From Anthonomus grandis grandis (taxonomy: Eukaryota > Arthropoda > Insecta > Coleoptera > Curculionidae), in the NCBI RefSeq assembly GCF_022605725.1, contig NC_065546.1:36638227-36702226 (forward strand): DNA of 64,000 nt, given 5' to 3'. Position 1 is the first letter of the stretch. Each line of letters starts with the position of its first letter. A model generated the notes under the pieces. That model was not told the DNA's origin and did not search any database. It saw only the letters and a program-made list of their open reading frames with translations. Of the stretch, positions 21,763 through 32,000 are shown one piece after another. The translations under genes and the position numbers were made by a program.

Positions 21763-22289
21763 TTTGAAATAAATACATAAAATTAAAAAAATATTTTTTT
21801 TTACTTTATTGTCCTTTAAAGTCATGAATTGTGGCAAGTTAGTCGGCTTTGTGTTACACATCGTATATCATTTAAAAGAGTATTAACTGGAGATGTTTTT
21901 AAAACTACCTAAACATCTTGATAGATTTTAGTTTTTTTTTTTGCGTCAAGTTAAAGTTACCTTTCATAACTTTTTTTGCTACTTGTATTAACTTTTTGAG
22001 CTCAAAACGAATTATTTCGGTATTATTTGTACTTGATATTGATTTTTTTAGATTCAGGATACATTATAGACTAAATACAAATGTAAAAAAAAAAAACGTG
22101 AAAAATATGCTGAAAAAATTTTAAGATGTCGAAAGGCCTAATTTTTTATAACTAACACAAAATCAATGATATAAAAAAACCCGAGACTTTTAGAACACAA
22201 GTTTATTAAGAAAATATCTTCTATCTGAGCCTATCTATATGCCCACCAAGTTTCGCTAACCCTCCGCCAAACACCCTGTATATGTATCT

Positions 22290-22955
22290 TTAAATAGATG
22301 ACATTGTGAGTCATTGGTTCTTTCTAACCGCAACTATGCAAATATAATTTATGGACCATATATCGATGTGCAGTCAAAAATTCGCTTGCAAAGAAATCGA
22401 AACCATGTATGTGTCTGATTTTTAATATTAACATGAGGGCTCACGTCTCGCATTTTTTGATTGATCTCAATTGGTTAAATAGGGTGGATTGACTAAGGCT
22501 GCACATAGTCAAGTCTTGCATAACCTTTTAGAAACAAGGCGTCCGGTGTACCATCGTAAACAGCTTACTTTCAGATCTGTAATACACAGCCAGGATACTC
22601 GACACAATGACCAAATGAATATACCACGATATCACACGGGTGTTCTATTTCAAACGGTCATTCTCTTACAGTGGACTAAGTCTATTTAATACTCTAAATA
22701 AATTTTGCCACTTCTCGATTTTTGTCCTTTAAATACAAGCTGAAAAAAATTAATGTTAACCAAAAGTTGAACATATAGCTTTGCACCTAATATGTTTTTT
22801 TTGTTGCTTTGTTTTTTTTCTGAGTACCTACTTTCTTCTTATTTTTTAAATTTTCCTTTACTTTACTACTAAGTTAGTTAGTATTTTTTCTTTTCTTAAA
22901 TTGGTAATTTTTGTCACTTTTTATTAGCTATTAATTTGAATTTTTATTTATTGTG
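22290..22955 (+). pseudogene. Non-LTR family C, ORF2 C-terminal fragment
   Basis: The plus strand reads SLVHSNYANIIYGPYIDVQSK, which aligns with SLVLSHTNYGNYVYGPFID of the minus-strand copy at 30.2-31.1 kb. It is followed by degraded C-terminal sequence and a TAAA-type tail at about 22951-22975. Only the 3' end of the element is present. Confidence 0.7.
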
Positions 22956-23275
22956 AATAAATAAATAAATAAATAGGACTTTATTTTTGACTCAGCGAAT
23001 TTCAGCAATGCTGCTTTTAACCGAGTACATAAATGATCAGTATACATAATAGATAATGTTTGGAATACAAAAATATAAAAGATTACCACTGTATCTAAAT
23101 TCAGTATCTTAATAATTATAAAGAAAAACAGAAAAAAAATATATAGGTGAATCCAAAATAATGAAATCATAAAAAATTAGATTATGAATTTAACGAACTA
23201 AACCATAAATTATAACAAATAACAATAACCCATGCATACAAAACAGTAATGGGCAAGAAGTTCAATGTAATATCT

Positions 23276-23679
23276 TGTTCCGTAATTTCAATAAGTATAG
23301 CACCGAAAATATTCCGTCAGCGAAATACTCTTTCGGACCGGGATTGGGTTCCAGGAAATTCTCCTCTGACCTCGATCGCCAACATAGCCCCCTCTCATTA
23401 ACTTTAAGTTTGTAATCGTTTACTAGCGTTTGATGCGTTGGTGGGTGCGTATCGTTGAGCGTTGTAGTTGTATAATTTTTACGTTAGTCTAATAAGAGTA
23501 GTATGCTACTTCAATTATAAAAGTAATAATAGAAAGTATTAATTTATAAATGAGTGTGAAGTTTAATAAATAATAAATACAAGTGACATTTGGGCTTTTA
23601 TTTGGGCCTTTAATGAAATACAATGTAAATGCGAGAAATAGCAAATAGAACCAGTGCAAGTTTAATTAAATCTAGCACA
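23276..23679 (+). repeat. BEL/Pao 5' LTR
   Basis: 404 bp, starts TGTTCCGTAATTTC and ends AATCTAGCACA. It should contain the promoter; an AATAAATAATAAATAC run near 23565-23580 holds possible polyadenylation signals. Appears identical to the 3' LTR. Confidence 0.97.
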
Positions 23680-23684
23680 TTTTT

Positions 23685-23702
23685 TGGTGACCCCGACGTG
23701 AT
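23685..23702 (+). promoter_or_regulatory. Primer-binding site, complementary to tRNA-Trp 3' end
   Basis: Begins 5 nt after the LTR and reads TGGTGACCCCGACGTGAT. This is the reverse complement of the metazoan tRNA-Trp 3' end including CCA (...ATCACGTCGGGGTCACCA), as I recall that tRNA. It should prime minus-strand DNA synthesis. Confidence 0.85.
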
Positions 23703-24259
23703 AATATCACAAATAGAAGTGTGGCGCTGTGAGTAGTAATAAAGAAGAAAATACATCAGTACCAGCAAGGGCTTTTGAATAGAAAGGATTGCCGTTTGAT
23801 GGTTTTGTCTGAGACCCGAGAAAATAGATTCCAGGGTGATTTTCAAGTTTTGGTAACAGTCTCGATCCAGTGTACGGGTACCATTTGTTCATCGAGTTGG
23901 GAAGCAGTTGATGTCATGGTGCAATAGATCGGCCGTAATAATTGAATTGGAGGCGTCACTGCGGAGTGTTTATAATAATAAGCAATTAAGAAGTAAGGCA
24001 GGTCAGCAGCGGCCGGGTGAGTTTTTTAATTAAATATATAATTTAATAGAGCAGCGGTGGTAATTTTTGTTAGCGTTGACTGTTGTTGATTTTAGTAATA
24101 ATGTTTTAAATGGTATTTTCTTCGCCTCATTATTTAATAATTATTAAATAAATTATGTAATTTTGATACACACAAATAATAATTGAATAAACAATAATCA
24201 CAATATATCAATAATTAAAAATAAAATAAATAATTTAAATAAAAAGTAAATAAGTAATA

Positions 24260-27200
24260 ATGGCTTCTAATAAAGAAAGAAAGGAAATAATTAAAAAATT
24301 AAAAAGTGATAGAAAACAAATTTGTGCACAATTAGATAGGTTCAGTGAATTCATTTTGGGTTGCGATGGTCTCACAAATAAAATTATTATTAATGAACGA
24401 TACACTAAATGTGAATGTTTATGGGATCAATTTAACGCAGTTCAAATAGAAATTGAATATTATGAGGAATCGGAAAGCGAAGCGAGACTTACTTTCGAAA
24501 ACACATTTTTTGAAACAATATGCATGTTTAAGGATATGTTAAAGGAAACTTTACCAACATTAAATTTGGCTGGTAGTAGTATGTCAAATCAAAATCTAGT
24601 AAAACTGCCACCTTTAGATTTACCTACTTTTAGTGGCAATTACGATTGTTGGGTAGGATTTTTTGACACTTTTATGGCATTAATTCACTCAAATAGTTCC
24701 ATCACTGATGTGCAGAAATTTTATTATTTAAAGTCGTGCCTAAAAGGTGATGCTGCACAGGCAATTCATTCAATTGAAGTCAATGACTTAAATTATGAGG
24801 TAGCGTTTAAACTTTTGAGGGAAAGATATGAAAATAAAAAATGTATAGTACAAAGTCATGTGAAGAGCCTTTATGAATTGCCTATGATAGGCAAAAATGT
24901 TTTAATTGATTTACGTAATATGGTAGATACAATTAAAAAAAATTTAAGGGCTCTAAAAAATCTTAAGGAGTCTGTCGATTCATGGGACACATTACTCTTA
25001 TACATGTTTAGTAACAAATTGGATATAATTTCCAGACGGGAATGGGAATCAAAAATTGTTAAAAAAGATATCATAACTTGTAATGAGTTTCTGGATTTCT
25101 TAACAGAAAGAGTTCAGATTTTAGAAAATGTAAATTCACACAAAGTAAATACAAATCAGTCCCAAGGATCTGCAACAGGTAAACCTAGTTTTAATTTCAA
25201 AAACAATTTTAATTCTCAAAGAACCTCGCAAAGTTTTTTCTCTGCTAATAAAGGCATTAATGCACAAGAATTAAAGTGTGTATATTGCAAGGTTAATAAT
25301 AATAAACATCCTCTATATCAATGCCCCAAGTTTTTAAGTTTAAATGAACAAGAGCGAATAATTGAAGTAAAAAAATTGCATTTGTGTCTTAATTGTTTTA
25401 AGCAAAATCATGTAAGTACAAGATGTACATTAGGAGGGTGTCGAAAATGTGGCAAGCCTCATAATAGCTTACTGCACATTGATTTTTCTAGGAGTGTACA
25501 AAATAATCCGAGTAATAATTCTAGAAGTAGTAATGATTCATCAAGTAATAATAATTTAAGTAATACAAACGGTAACTCAAATAATAATAATGCATCAAAT
25601 CATTTAACTAATAATAATGCCTCATCAAGTTTTGAAATGACTGAAAATAGTGTTAGTTCATATAGTTCAATAAATACCTTATCAAGTGCATGTATAAATA
25701 AAAATAATTGTGAAGTTTTGCTCTCAACAGCGAGGGTTTTAGTAACAGATTTTCAAGGTAATATGCACGAGGTAAGGGCACTATTGGACTCCGGTTCTCA
25801 ATCTAATTTTATAACAACGGATTTGGCGGCATTTTTAAATTTAAATATAAAGGAGCTAAGTGTGTCGGTCATAGGTATAAATAGTTCTGTGACTAATGTT
25901 AATAAACATGTCAATATTAATGTAAAATCAAAATTAAATTCTTTTCAAATAGATTTGAATTGTGTTGTGTTAGACAAAATAACTAATGCTCTGCCAACAT
26001 TATCAGTTGACAAGGAGAAACTTAAAATTCCCTCCAACATAGTTTTGGCAGACTCATTTTTCAATATACCATCAAAAATAGATATTTTAATTGGGGCTGA
26101 AGTTTTCTATGAACTATTGAGTTATGGGCAAATTAAAATTGAAGAAAATTTGCCAATATTACAAAAAACTTGTTTTGGATGGATCGTTTCTGGAAGATTA
26201 CCCTGCAGTAATAATAATGATAATGATGAGCAGGGTCAACATCAAACATTTTGTAACTTATCAGTAACTGAGAATCTTAGCCAACAAATAGAAAGGTTCT
26301 GGAAACTTGAAGAGGTTCAGCCAACAATGATTTTAAAAAAGGAGGAATTGGAGTGTGAAGAATTATTTATGACAACAACAAAGCATAATAAAGATGGAAG
26401 ATTTATTGTGCAACTACCCACCAAAGGAAATATCAATAATATTGGCTCCTCTCTAAAAATGGCAGAAAAAAGATTTTTAAAGTTGGAGAGAAAACTAAAT
26501 GCAAATCAGGCATTGAAAAATGAATATTCACATTTTCTACAGGAATATGAAGAGCTGGGACATATGTCTAGACTCAAGGAAAATGAAATAGTAAATAATG
26601 TGGAATGTGTATATTACATGCCTCACCATGCGGTGGTAAAAGAAGACAGCACAACAACAAAATTGCGCGTAGTGTTTGATGCCAGTGCAAAAACAGACAA
26701 AGGTATCAGTTTAAATGAAGTATTAAAGGCAGGGCCTACCATTCAAGATGATTTGTATTCTATTTTAATAAGATTTAGAAAGCACAACATTGTTTTAGGA
26801 GCTGACGCAGAGAAAATGTATAGACAAGTTTGGATCGATCCTGCACAAAGAAATCTACAACGAATAGTATGGAGAAGTAGTCCAAATGAAGACATCAAAC
26901 ATTTTCGTTTAAATACGCTTACCTATGGAACCACTCCTGCATCTTATTTGGCAATAAGATGTTTGCATGAAGCAGCAAAGGAGCAAGAAAAAAATTATCC
27001 CAAAGCATGTTATGAAATAATAAATAATTTTTACGTGGATGATTATCTAAGCGGAGGATCTACAGTAGAAGAAGTAATTAAATTAAAAAGTGAAACATCA
27101 GAAATTTTGAAAAAACGTGGCTTTAAACTTAGGAAATGGGTGTCAAACAAAAGGGAAATTTTTGAAGATGAAGAGGTTAATAATCTACAGCAGTATATAG

Positions 27201-29581
27201 TCGATAAAGAAGTTACTAAAACATTAGGACTTATATGGAATATTAAACAAGACACTCTACAATATGTGGTATCCCTAGATTGTCCTATAAAGGTCACAAA
27301 GAGAAACATTCTGTCAATATTATCCAGAGTTTTTGACCCTCTCGGATTAGTAGGTCCTATTATTATCCTAGGAAAATTAATAATGCAAGAAATATGGAAG
27401 GGCAATTTTGATTGGGACGAAGACCTTCCTAAAAAGATTTATGAGCATTGGCAAAAAATTTATCAAGATTTACCCTATTTAAATAATTTAGTAATATCCA
27501 GGCATGCAATAAATTGGCATTCTATAAAAAATGAGATACATGGCTTTTGTGACTCTTCCGAGAAGGCATATGGTGCTTGTTTAATTTTGAGATCTGTGTC
27601 TTCAAATAATGAAGTGAATACTCATATTCTTTGTGCCAAATCTAGAGTAGCGCCTCTGAAAACTATAACCTTGCCAAGGCTCGAGTTATGTGGAGCGTTG
27701 CTACTTTCTCGTTTAATAACAAAAACGGTACATGCTTTAAAAATGGAAATAGATGACATTAGATGCTGGTCAGATTCGACAATTGTTCTGGCATGGTTAT
27801 CTGCAGATCCATCTAAATGGAATACTTTTGTTAGCCACCGAGTCGCTGAAATTCAAAATAATAAATTAATAAGCACTTGGAATCATGTTTCCAGTGAAGA
27901 AAATCCCGCTGATCTTATTTCTAGGGGATGCAGTGTACATAATTTAATAAATTCCAAGTTATGGTGGCAAGGGCCTAAATGGTTAAGGCAAGATTTTTCA
28001 TATTGGCCGACTGTTTTTGGCAAGGAGAATTTTGTGCAAGGCTTACCGGATATGAAAAATTCAAATACATATATATTACACTCAGTTACAGAAAGGTTTG
28101 AATTATTAAATAAGTTTTCAAGTTTTTTCAGACTTAAACGAGTAACCGCTTTATGTCTAAGATTTTATAATAATTTAAAATTAAAGCCAGAAAATAGACT
28201 GATTGGGAATTTAACTTCATATGAATTAGATAAGGCATTAATAATACTCTGTAAATTATCTCAGTCATATGAATTTCCAGATGAAATAAAGGCTTTGCAA
28301 AATAATAAACCTATTTCTCGATCAAGTAAATTAATTACGTTAAATCCCTTTTTGGATAAAAATTCTGTTTTGCGTGTTGGTGGCCGCATTAGCAAGGCTG
28401 CAATTTCTTATGATAAAAAATTTCCTATAATATTGGAAAATTGTAATTTCAGTAAGCTTATAATTAATTATGAACATAAGAAGAATTTGCATATGGGTGC
28501 ACAAAATTTACTTGCAAATCTAAGGCATAATTTTTGGATTTTAGGAGGTATTACTATCATCAAAAGGGTACTTCGCAATTGTATAGTATGTTTTAAGGTA
28601 AATCCATACAATATGACTACTTTAATGGGTGAATTGCCTGAGGAGAGAATATCGCCTACTAGAGCGTTTTATAATTGTGGAGTGGACTATGCTGGTCCTT
28701 TTAATATTAAAACATCAACTTTACGAAATAGCAAAGTTTTAAAGGCATATTTGTGTATCTTCGTTTGCTTCGTAACTCGGGCTGTTCATTTAGAGGTTGT
28801 TTCCGACCTATCAAGCAATTCTTTTTTAAATGCGCTAAAGAGGTTTATTAGCCGTCGTGGTAAATGTAAGAGTATCTATTCTGACTGTGGCACAAATTTT
28901 GTGGGCGCAAATCACGAAATGTTAGGATTTTTAAATCAAATTAAAAGTAGTGAATTCAATAATAAAATAATTAATAATTTATTGCAAGATGGTATTAATT
29001 GGAAATTTATACCTCCTAGATCCCCGCATTTTGGTGGTTTGTGGGAGGCGAGCGTAAAACAAGCAAAATATCATTTAAAACGAATTGTGGGTAATGCTGC
29101 GTTAACTTTCGAAGAGCTAACAACAGTTTTTACGCAAATTGAAGCTTGTCTTAATTCCCGGCCGCTTAGTGCATTGTCAAATGATCCAAATGACCTATTA
29201 CCATTGACCCCAGGACATTTTTTAGTAGGGGATTCTTTGGTGGCTCTTCCTGAGCCGGATGTGCGTACTGTAAATGTAAATAGACTAAATAGGTACCAGT
29301 ACATGAAGCAAATTGTACAAAATTTTTGGAATAGGTGGCAGAGAGAGTGTCTTAGTGAGTTAATAAGGCGTTCTAAGTGGCGACATTCTAGTGGTCCGTC
29401 GATTAAAATAGGAGACCTTGTGTTAATGAAAGAAGAAAATTTGCCTCCATTAAAATGGTCTCTCGGGCGCGTATTGAAGTTGTATCCTGGTAGTGATAAC
29501 GTCACACGTGTTGTATTAGTTAAAACTAATCATGGTGAATTTAAACGTGCCATTGCAAAATTGTGTGTTTTGCCTTTGTAA
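24260..29581 (+). CDS. BEL/Pao gag-pol polyprotein, intact
   Basis: 1773 codons without a break. Gag: a DUF1759-like region (from PPLDLPTFSGNYDCWVGF, residue about 117) and zinc-knuckle-type cysteines (CVYC..YQC near 340; CLNCF..CRKCGKPH near 376-400), followed by an Asn/Ser-rich linker. Protease: LLDSGSQSNF, catalytic D about 510. RT: LRVVFDASAKT near 804 and FYVDDYLSGG near 924. RNase H: GFCDSSEKAYGA near 1098 and CWSDSTIVLAWL. Integrase: an HH-CC zinc segment (about 1404-1445), then catalytic residues in GVDYAGPF (about 1476), SDCGTNFVGA (about 1542) and GGLWEASV (about 1595). The C-terminal DUF5641-like tail includes GDLVLMKEENLPPLKWSLGR. The start codon lies 580 nt after the LTR. The order protease-RT-RNase H-integrase and these motifs are diagnostic of BEL/Pao. 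All visible catalytic residues are present. Confidence 0.97.
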   Translation: MASNKERKEIIKKLKSDRKQICAQLDRFSEFILGCDGLTNKIIINERYTKCECLWDQFNAVQIEIEYYEESESEARLTFENTFFETICMFKDMLKETLPTLNLAGSSMSNQNLVKLPPLDLPTFSGNYDCWVGFFDTFMALIHSNSSITDVQKFYYLKSCLKGDAAQAIHSIEVNDLNYEVAFKLLRERYENKKCIVQSHVKSLYELPMIGKNVLIDLRNMVDTIKKNLRALKNLKESVDSWDTLLLYMFSNKLDIISRREWESKIVKKDIITCNEFLDFLTERVQILENVNSHKVNTNQSQGSATGKPSFNFKNNFNSQRTSQSFFSANKGINAQELKCVYCKVNNNKHPLYQCPKFLSLNEQERIIEVKKLHLCLNCFKQNHVSTRCTLGGCRKCGKPHNSLLHIDFSRSVQNNPSNNSRSSNDSSSNNNLSNTNGNSNNNNASNHLTNNNASSSFEMTENSVSSYSSINTLSSACINKNNCEVLLSTARVLVTDFQGNMHEVRALLDSGSQSNFITTDLAAFLNLNIKELSVSVIGINSSVTNVNKHVNINVKSKLNSFQIDLNCVVLDKITNALPTLSVDKEKLKIPSNIVLADSFFNIPSKIDILIGAEVFYELLSYGQIKIEENLPILQKTCFGWIVSGRLPCSNNNDNDEQGQHQTFCNLSVTENLSQQIERFWKLEEVQPTMILKKEELECEELFMTTTKHNKDGRFIVQLPTKGNINNIGSSLKMAEKRFLKLERKLNANQALKNEYSHFLQEYEELGHMSRLKENEIVNNVECVYYMPHHAVVKEDSTTTKLRVVFDASAKTDKGISLNEVLKAGPTIQDDLYSILIRFRKHNIVLGADAEKMYRQVWIDPAQRNLQRIVWRSSPNEDIKHFRLNTLTYGTTPASYLAIRCLHEAAKEQEKNYPKACYEIINNFYVDDYLSGGSTVEEVIKLKSETSEILKKRGFKLRKWVSNKREIFEDEEVNNLQQYIVDKEVTKTLGLIWNIKQDTLQYVVSLDCPIKVTKRNILSILSRVFDPLGLVGPIIILGKLIMQEIWKGNFDWDEDLPKKIYEHWQKIYQDLPYLNNLVISRHAINWHSIKNEIHGFCDSSEKAYGACLILRSVSSNNEVNTHILCAKSRVAPLKTITLPRLELCGALLLSRLITKTVHALKMEIDDIRCWSDSTIVLAWLSADPSKWNTFVSHRVAEIQNNKLISTWNHVSSEENPADLISRGCSVHNLINSKLWWQGPKWLRQDFSYWPTVFGKENFVQGLPDMKNSNTYILHSVTERFELLNKFSSFFRLKRVTALCLRFYNNLKLKPENRLIGNLTSYELDKALIILCKLSQSYEFPDEIKALQNNKPISRSSKLITLNPFLDKNSVLRVGGRISKAAISYDKKFPIILENCNFSKLIINYEHKKNLHMGAQNLLANLRHNFWILGGITIIKRVLRNCIVCFKVNPYNMTTLMGELPEERISPTRAFYNCGVDYAGPFNIKTSTLRNSKVLKAYLCIFVCFVTRAVHLEVVSDLSSNSFLNALKRFISRRGKCKSIYSDCGTNFVGANHEMLGFLNQIKSSEFNNKIINNLLQDGINWKFIPPRSPHFGGLWEASVKQAKYHLKRIVGNAALTFEELTTVFTQIEACLNSRPLSALSNDPNDLLPLTPGHFLVGDSLVALPEPDVRTVNVNRLNRYQYMKQIVQNFWNRWQRECLSELIRRSKWRHSSGPSIKIGDLVLMKEENLPPLKWSLGRVLKLYPGSDNVTRVVLVKTNHGEFKRAIAKLCVLPL

Positions 29582-29703
29582 TATAATTGTAATAAAGAAT
29601 AATTTAGTTATAATTATGTATTAGTAAGTAGATTTAAGTTTAATTAGCAGTTTTAAATTGAAATTACTTTGTTAATTTTCTGTTGTTGAAAGGTGGTACT
29701 TTC

Positions 29704-29716
29704 AAGGGGGGCGGTA
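29704..29716 (+). promoter_or_regulatory. Polypurine tract of BEL/Pao
   Basis: AAGGGGGGCGGTA immediately before the 3' LTR. This is the usual position and composition for the primer of plus-strand DNA synthesis in BEL elements. Confidence 0.85.
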
Positions 29717-30120
29717 TGTTCCGTAATTTCAATAAGTATAGCACCGAAAATATTCCGTCAGCGAAATACTCTTTCGGACCGGGATTGGGTTCCAGGAAAT
29801 TCTCCTCTGACCTCGATCGCCAACATAGCCCCCTCTCATTAACTTTAAGTTTGTAATCGTTTACTAGCGTTTGATGCGTTGGTGGGTGCGTATCGTTGAG
29901 CGTTGTAGTTGTATAATTTTTACGTTAGTCTAATAAGAGTAGTATGCTACTTCAATTATAAAAGTAATAATAGAAAGTATTAATTTATAAATGAGTGTGA
30001 AGTTTAATAAATAATAAATACAAGTGACATTTGGGCTTTTATTTGGGCCTTTAATGAAATACAATGTAAATGCGAGAAATAGCAAATAGAACCAGTGCAA
30101 GTTTAATTAAATCTAGCACA
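29717..30120 (+). repeat. BEL/Pao 3' LTR
   Basis: 404 bp, with no difference found from the 5' LTR, followed by the duplicated target TATCT. It should provide the transcript 3' end. Confidence 0.97.
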
Positions 30121-30191
30121 TATCTAATTAAAAGACACAAGAAATAAGCAATAAGATGGAAAAAAAAATCATGTAAAAAAAAGCATTATTA

Positions 30192-31765
30192 TTATTCTAA
30201 TAAAGTCTGTCTGTATTTTTTTTTAAAAGCTTGTCTTTGCAAACCTATCAAGCTGGATAATATTTTATTTAAAAGTTTGCTGGCCTGGTAGCTAAAACAA
30301 CCTCTGAAAAGGCTTGTTTGGTATTTTGGTATTTCCAGTCGATTTCTGTACCGTGTATTTAAGTTGTGTACAGAAGTTCTATATGATAGTTTGTCTATTA
30401 AATACTGAGGTGTTTGTGTTGTTATGAGATTATTTAGAAAGAAAGCAAAATGCAACTTTTGTCGTTTTTCGATATTAAGCCACTGTAGTTCTTTTATTTT
30501 GTGACTTATGTGATCCCTGATTCTTAAATTGAAAATTAATCGTGCACAAGAATTCTGTATCTTTTGCAATTTAAACTTTGTCCCACAATCAATGAAAGGT
30601 CCGTAAACATAGTTGCCATAATTGGTATGAGAGAGCACCAGTGATTCACAAAATATTTTTTTAAGTGCAAAATTGATAAAATGTTTGCTTTTATAAAGAT
30701 TTCTCAGCGCATAGTACGCTTTCTGGCATATTTTAGTAACATGCGATTTAAATCGCAAATTGCTATCTAGAATGATGCCCCAGTTTATCGGTACTCCCTC
30801 GCCCATCATTTTTACGTTTACGTTGGACAATATATAATCCCTCTTGTTACCAAAAAACAGCACCACTGACTTCTTTAGATTCAATTTTAGACCATTTTTA
30901 TTTGAATAAGCATGAATTTGATCTAAGCATTGGCTAATTTGTCTTTCAGCTTCAAAACAGCCTTCCTTCTCAAAAGAAAACTGAATCTGACTATCATCAG
31001 CAAATTGCTTTAATTTACACTTCTTGGTTATACACCGATGCATGTCCATCGTATATATTACAAAAAGCAGCGGGCCCAATATTGAACCTTTTAAGAGGTG
31101 TGCCACCTCTTAAAACAGGCAGCACACTCGAAAACTTCTAGTTAATAATCACTCGCTGAGATCTTTGTGTTAAATAACCTCTTAAAAGTTTTATGGTTTG
31201 GTCGTTAAATCCATAATACTGTAACTTGACACACATAAGTTCTGGATCCCGCGTGTCAAAGGCCTTGCTGTAGTCAAGTAATACCAGGGCACATTGTTCT
31301 CCTTTATCTATCGACTGGATAATTTCATTCAAAACGTCCAGCAAAGCTGTACCTGTACTAAAACCTCTTCTAAAACCTGACTGATATTTATAGAAAAGAT
31401 TATTTTTTTGCAAAAAATCGAAAATTTGATGGTATGTTATCTTTTCAAAAATTTTAGAAACTACGCACAATAAACTAATTGGCCTTAAGTCTGAGTGACT
31501 CTTAGGATCACTATTTTTTGCCAAGGGTAAGACTGTAGCTGTTTTCCATTGTTGGGGAAAAGTGCTAGTTTCCATCATTTGATTAAAAATATGCGTTAGA
31601 AACGGAATAATAACTGGACAGCATAGTTTAAGCATTTGAAGCGTAATCTGGTCCGACCCTGATGCATTTGACGTAAGCGAAGAAATAGCACGCCCGACTT
31701 CGTAATCATTAACCAAACGTAAACCAAAAGTGTCTTGAACGGTCGAATTGATTTGGTAAAATTTT
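30192..31765 (-). pseudogene. Family C ORF2: reverse transcriptase and C-terminus
   Basis: The minus strand shows EVGRAISSLTSNASGSDQI, FPQQWKTATVLPLAK, LRPISLLCVVSKIFEKI, QSGFRRGFSTGTALLDVL, ALVLLDYSKAFDTRDPEL (first catalytic D), a stop and frame shift between 31106 and 31138, then GSILGPLLFVIY and QFADDSQIQFSF (second and third D), and the long C-terminal region VYGPFIDCGTKFKLQKIQ. Otherwise well preserved. Endonuclease and ORF1 are missing. Jockey-type by its motif spacing. Confidence 0.88.
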
Positions 31766-31779
31766 ATTGTATCTGAACT

Positions 31780-31957
31780 TTTGTTTTATTTGTTATGCTA
31801 TTCAGAAAAACAAAATTACTAATAACTAATAATTTAAATTTGAGTTAATTTTGTTTTGTATATGTAGGTTGGTAATGATTTGGAATGTGATTACTACATG
31901 CTCAATTGAGCAACAAATCAGCTATGCTGCTTTTTTTCGAAGTTAAAATAAAAACGT

Positions 31958-31988
<31 letters not shown>

Positions 31989-32000
31989 TATTGTTATCAT
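31780..32000 (+). repeat. Non-LTR-like 3' end and (TTA)n microsatellite
   Basis: AT-rich sequence ending GTTAAAATAAAAACG followed by about nine TTA/ATT repeats (31960-31990). This looks like the 3' tail of a plus-strand non-LTR element whose coding part is gone. Confidence 0.5.

Larger units (their letters stand above)
20829..22278 (+). mobile_element. Mariner-like element 4, 5' truncated
   Basis: The 3' part of a mariner-like element. The right terminus reads CAAACACCCTG at 22269-22278 followed by TA (22279-22280). The left part, including the first helix-turn-helix and the left inverted repeat, is missing at the junction with the gypsy remnant. A transposase pseudogene lies at 20829-21762. 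Confidence 0.78.
23276..30120 (+). mobile_element. BEL/Pao LTR retrotransposon, full length, very young
   Basis: A 6845-bp element: 404-bp LTRs at 23276-23679 and 29717-30120, both TG...CA, flanked by the 5-bp duplication TATCT (23271-23275 and 30121-30125). Reading the two LTRs against each other I found no difference. Internal features are a primer-binding site at 23685, one uninterrupted gag-pol ORF and a polypurine tract just before the 3' LTR. There is no envelope gene. LTR identity plus an intact ORF implies recent insertion and probable transposition competence. Confidence 0.97.
22957..31765 (-). mobile_element. Non-LTR family C, minus strand, split by BEL/Pao
   Basis: Minus-strand Jockey-type element. 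Its ORF2 lies at 30192-31765, and its 3' UTR continues at 30190-30121, then jumps across the BEL insertion to 23275-22975, ending at a (TTTA)n tract shared tail to tail with the plus-strand fragment. The BEL element's 5-bp duplication (TATCT) proves the two 3' UTR parts were once contiguous. It is 5' truncated at about 31765 (no endonuclease). Confidence 0.78.

Noticed and set aside
9836..22278. A single huge mariner-type element from the CAGGGTGTT end at 9836 to the AACACCCTG end at 22269
   Set aside because: Beyond the first 10 or so bases the two ends do not match, and the intervening sequence belongs to other elements.
27043..27405. 120-codon minus-strand ORF (and those at 24871-25074 and 29071-29505)
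   Set aside because: Antisense shadows of the BEL/Pao gag-pol frame.
24260..29581. Endogenous retrovirus
   Set aside because: The domain order and C-terminal DUF5641-like tail are those of BEL/Pao retrotransposons, and there is no envelope ORF between pol and the 3' LTR.
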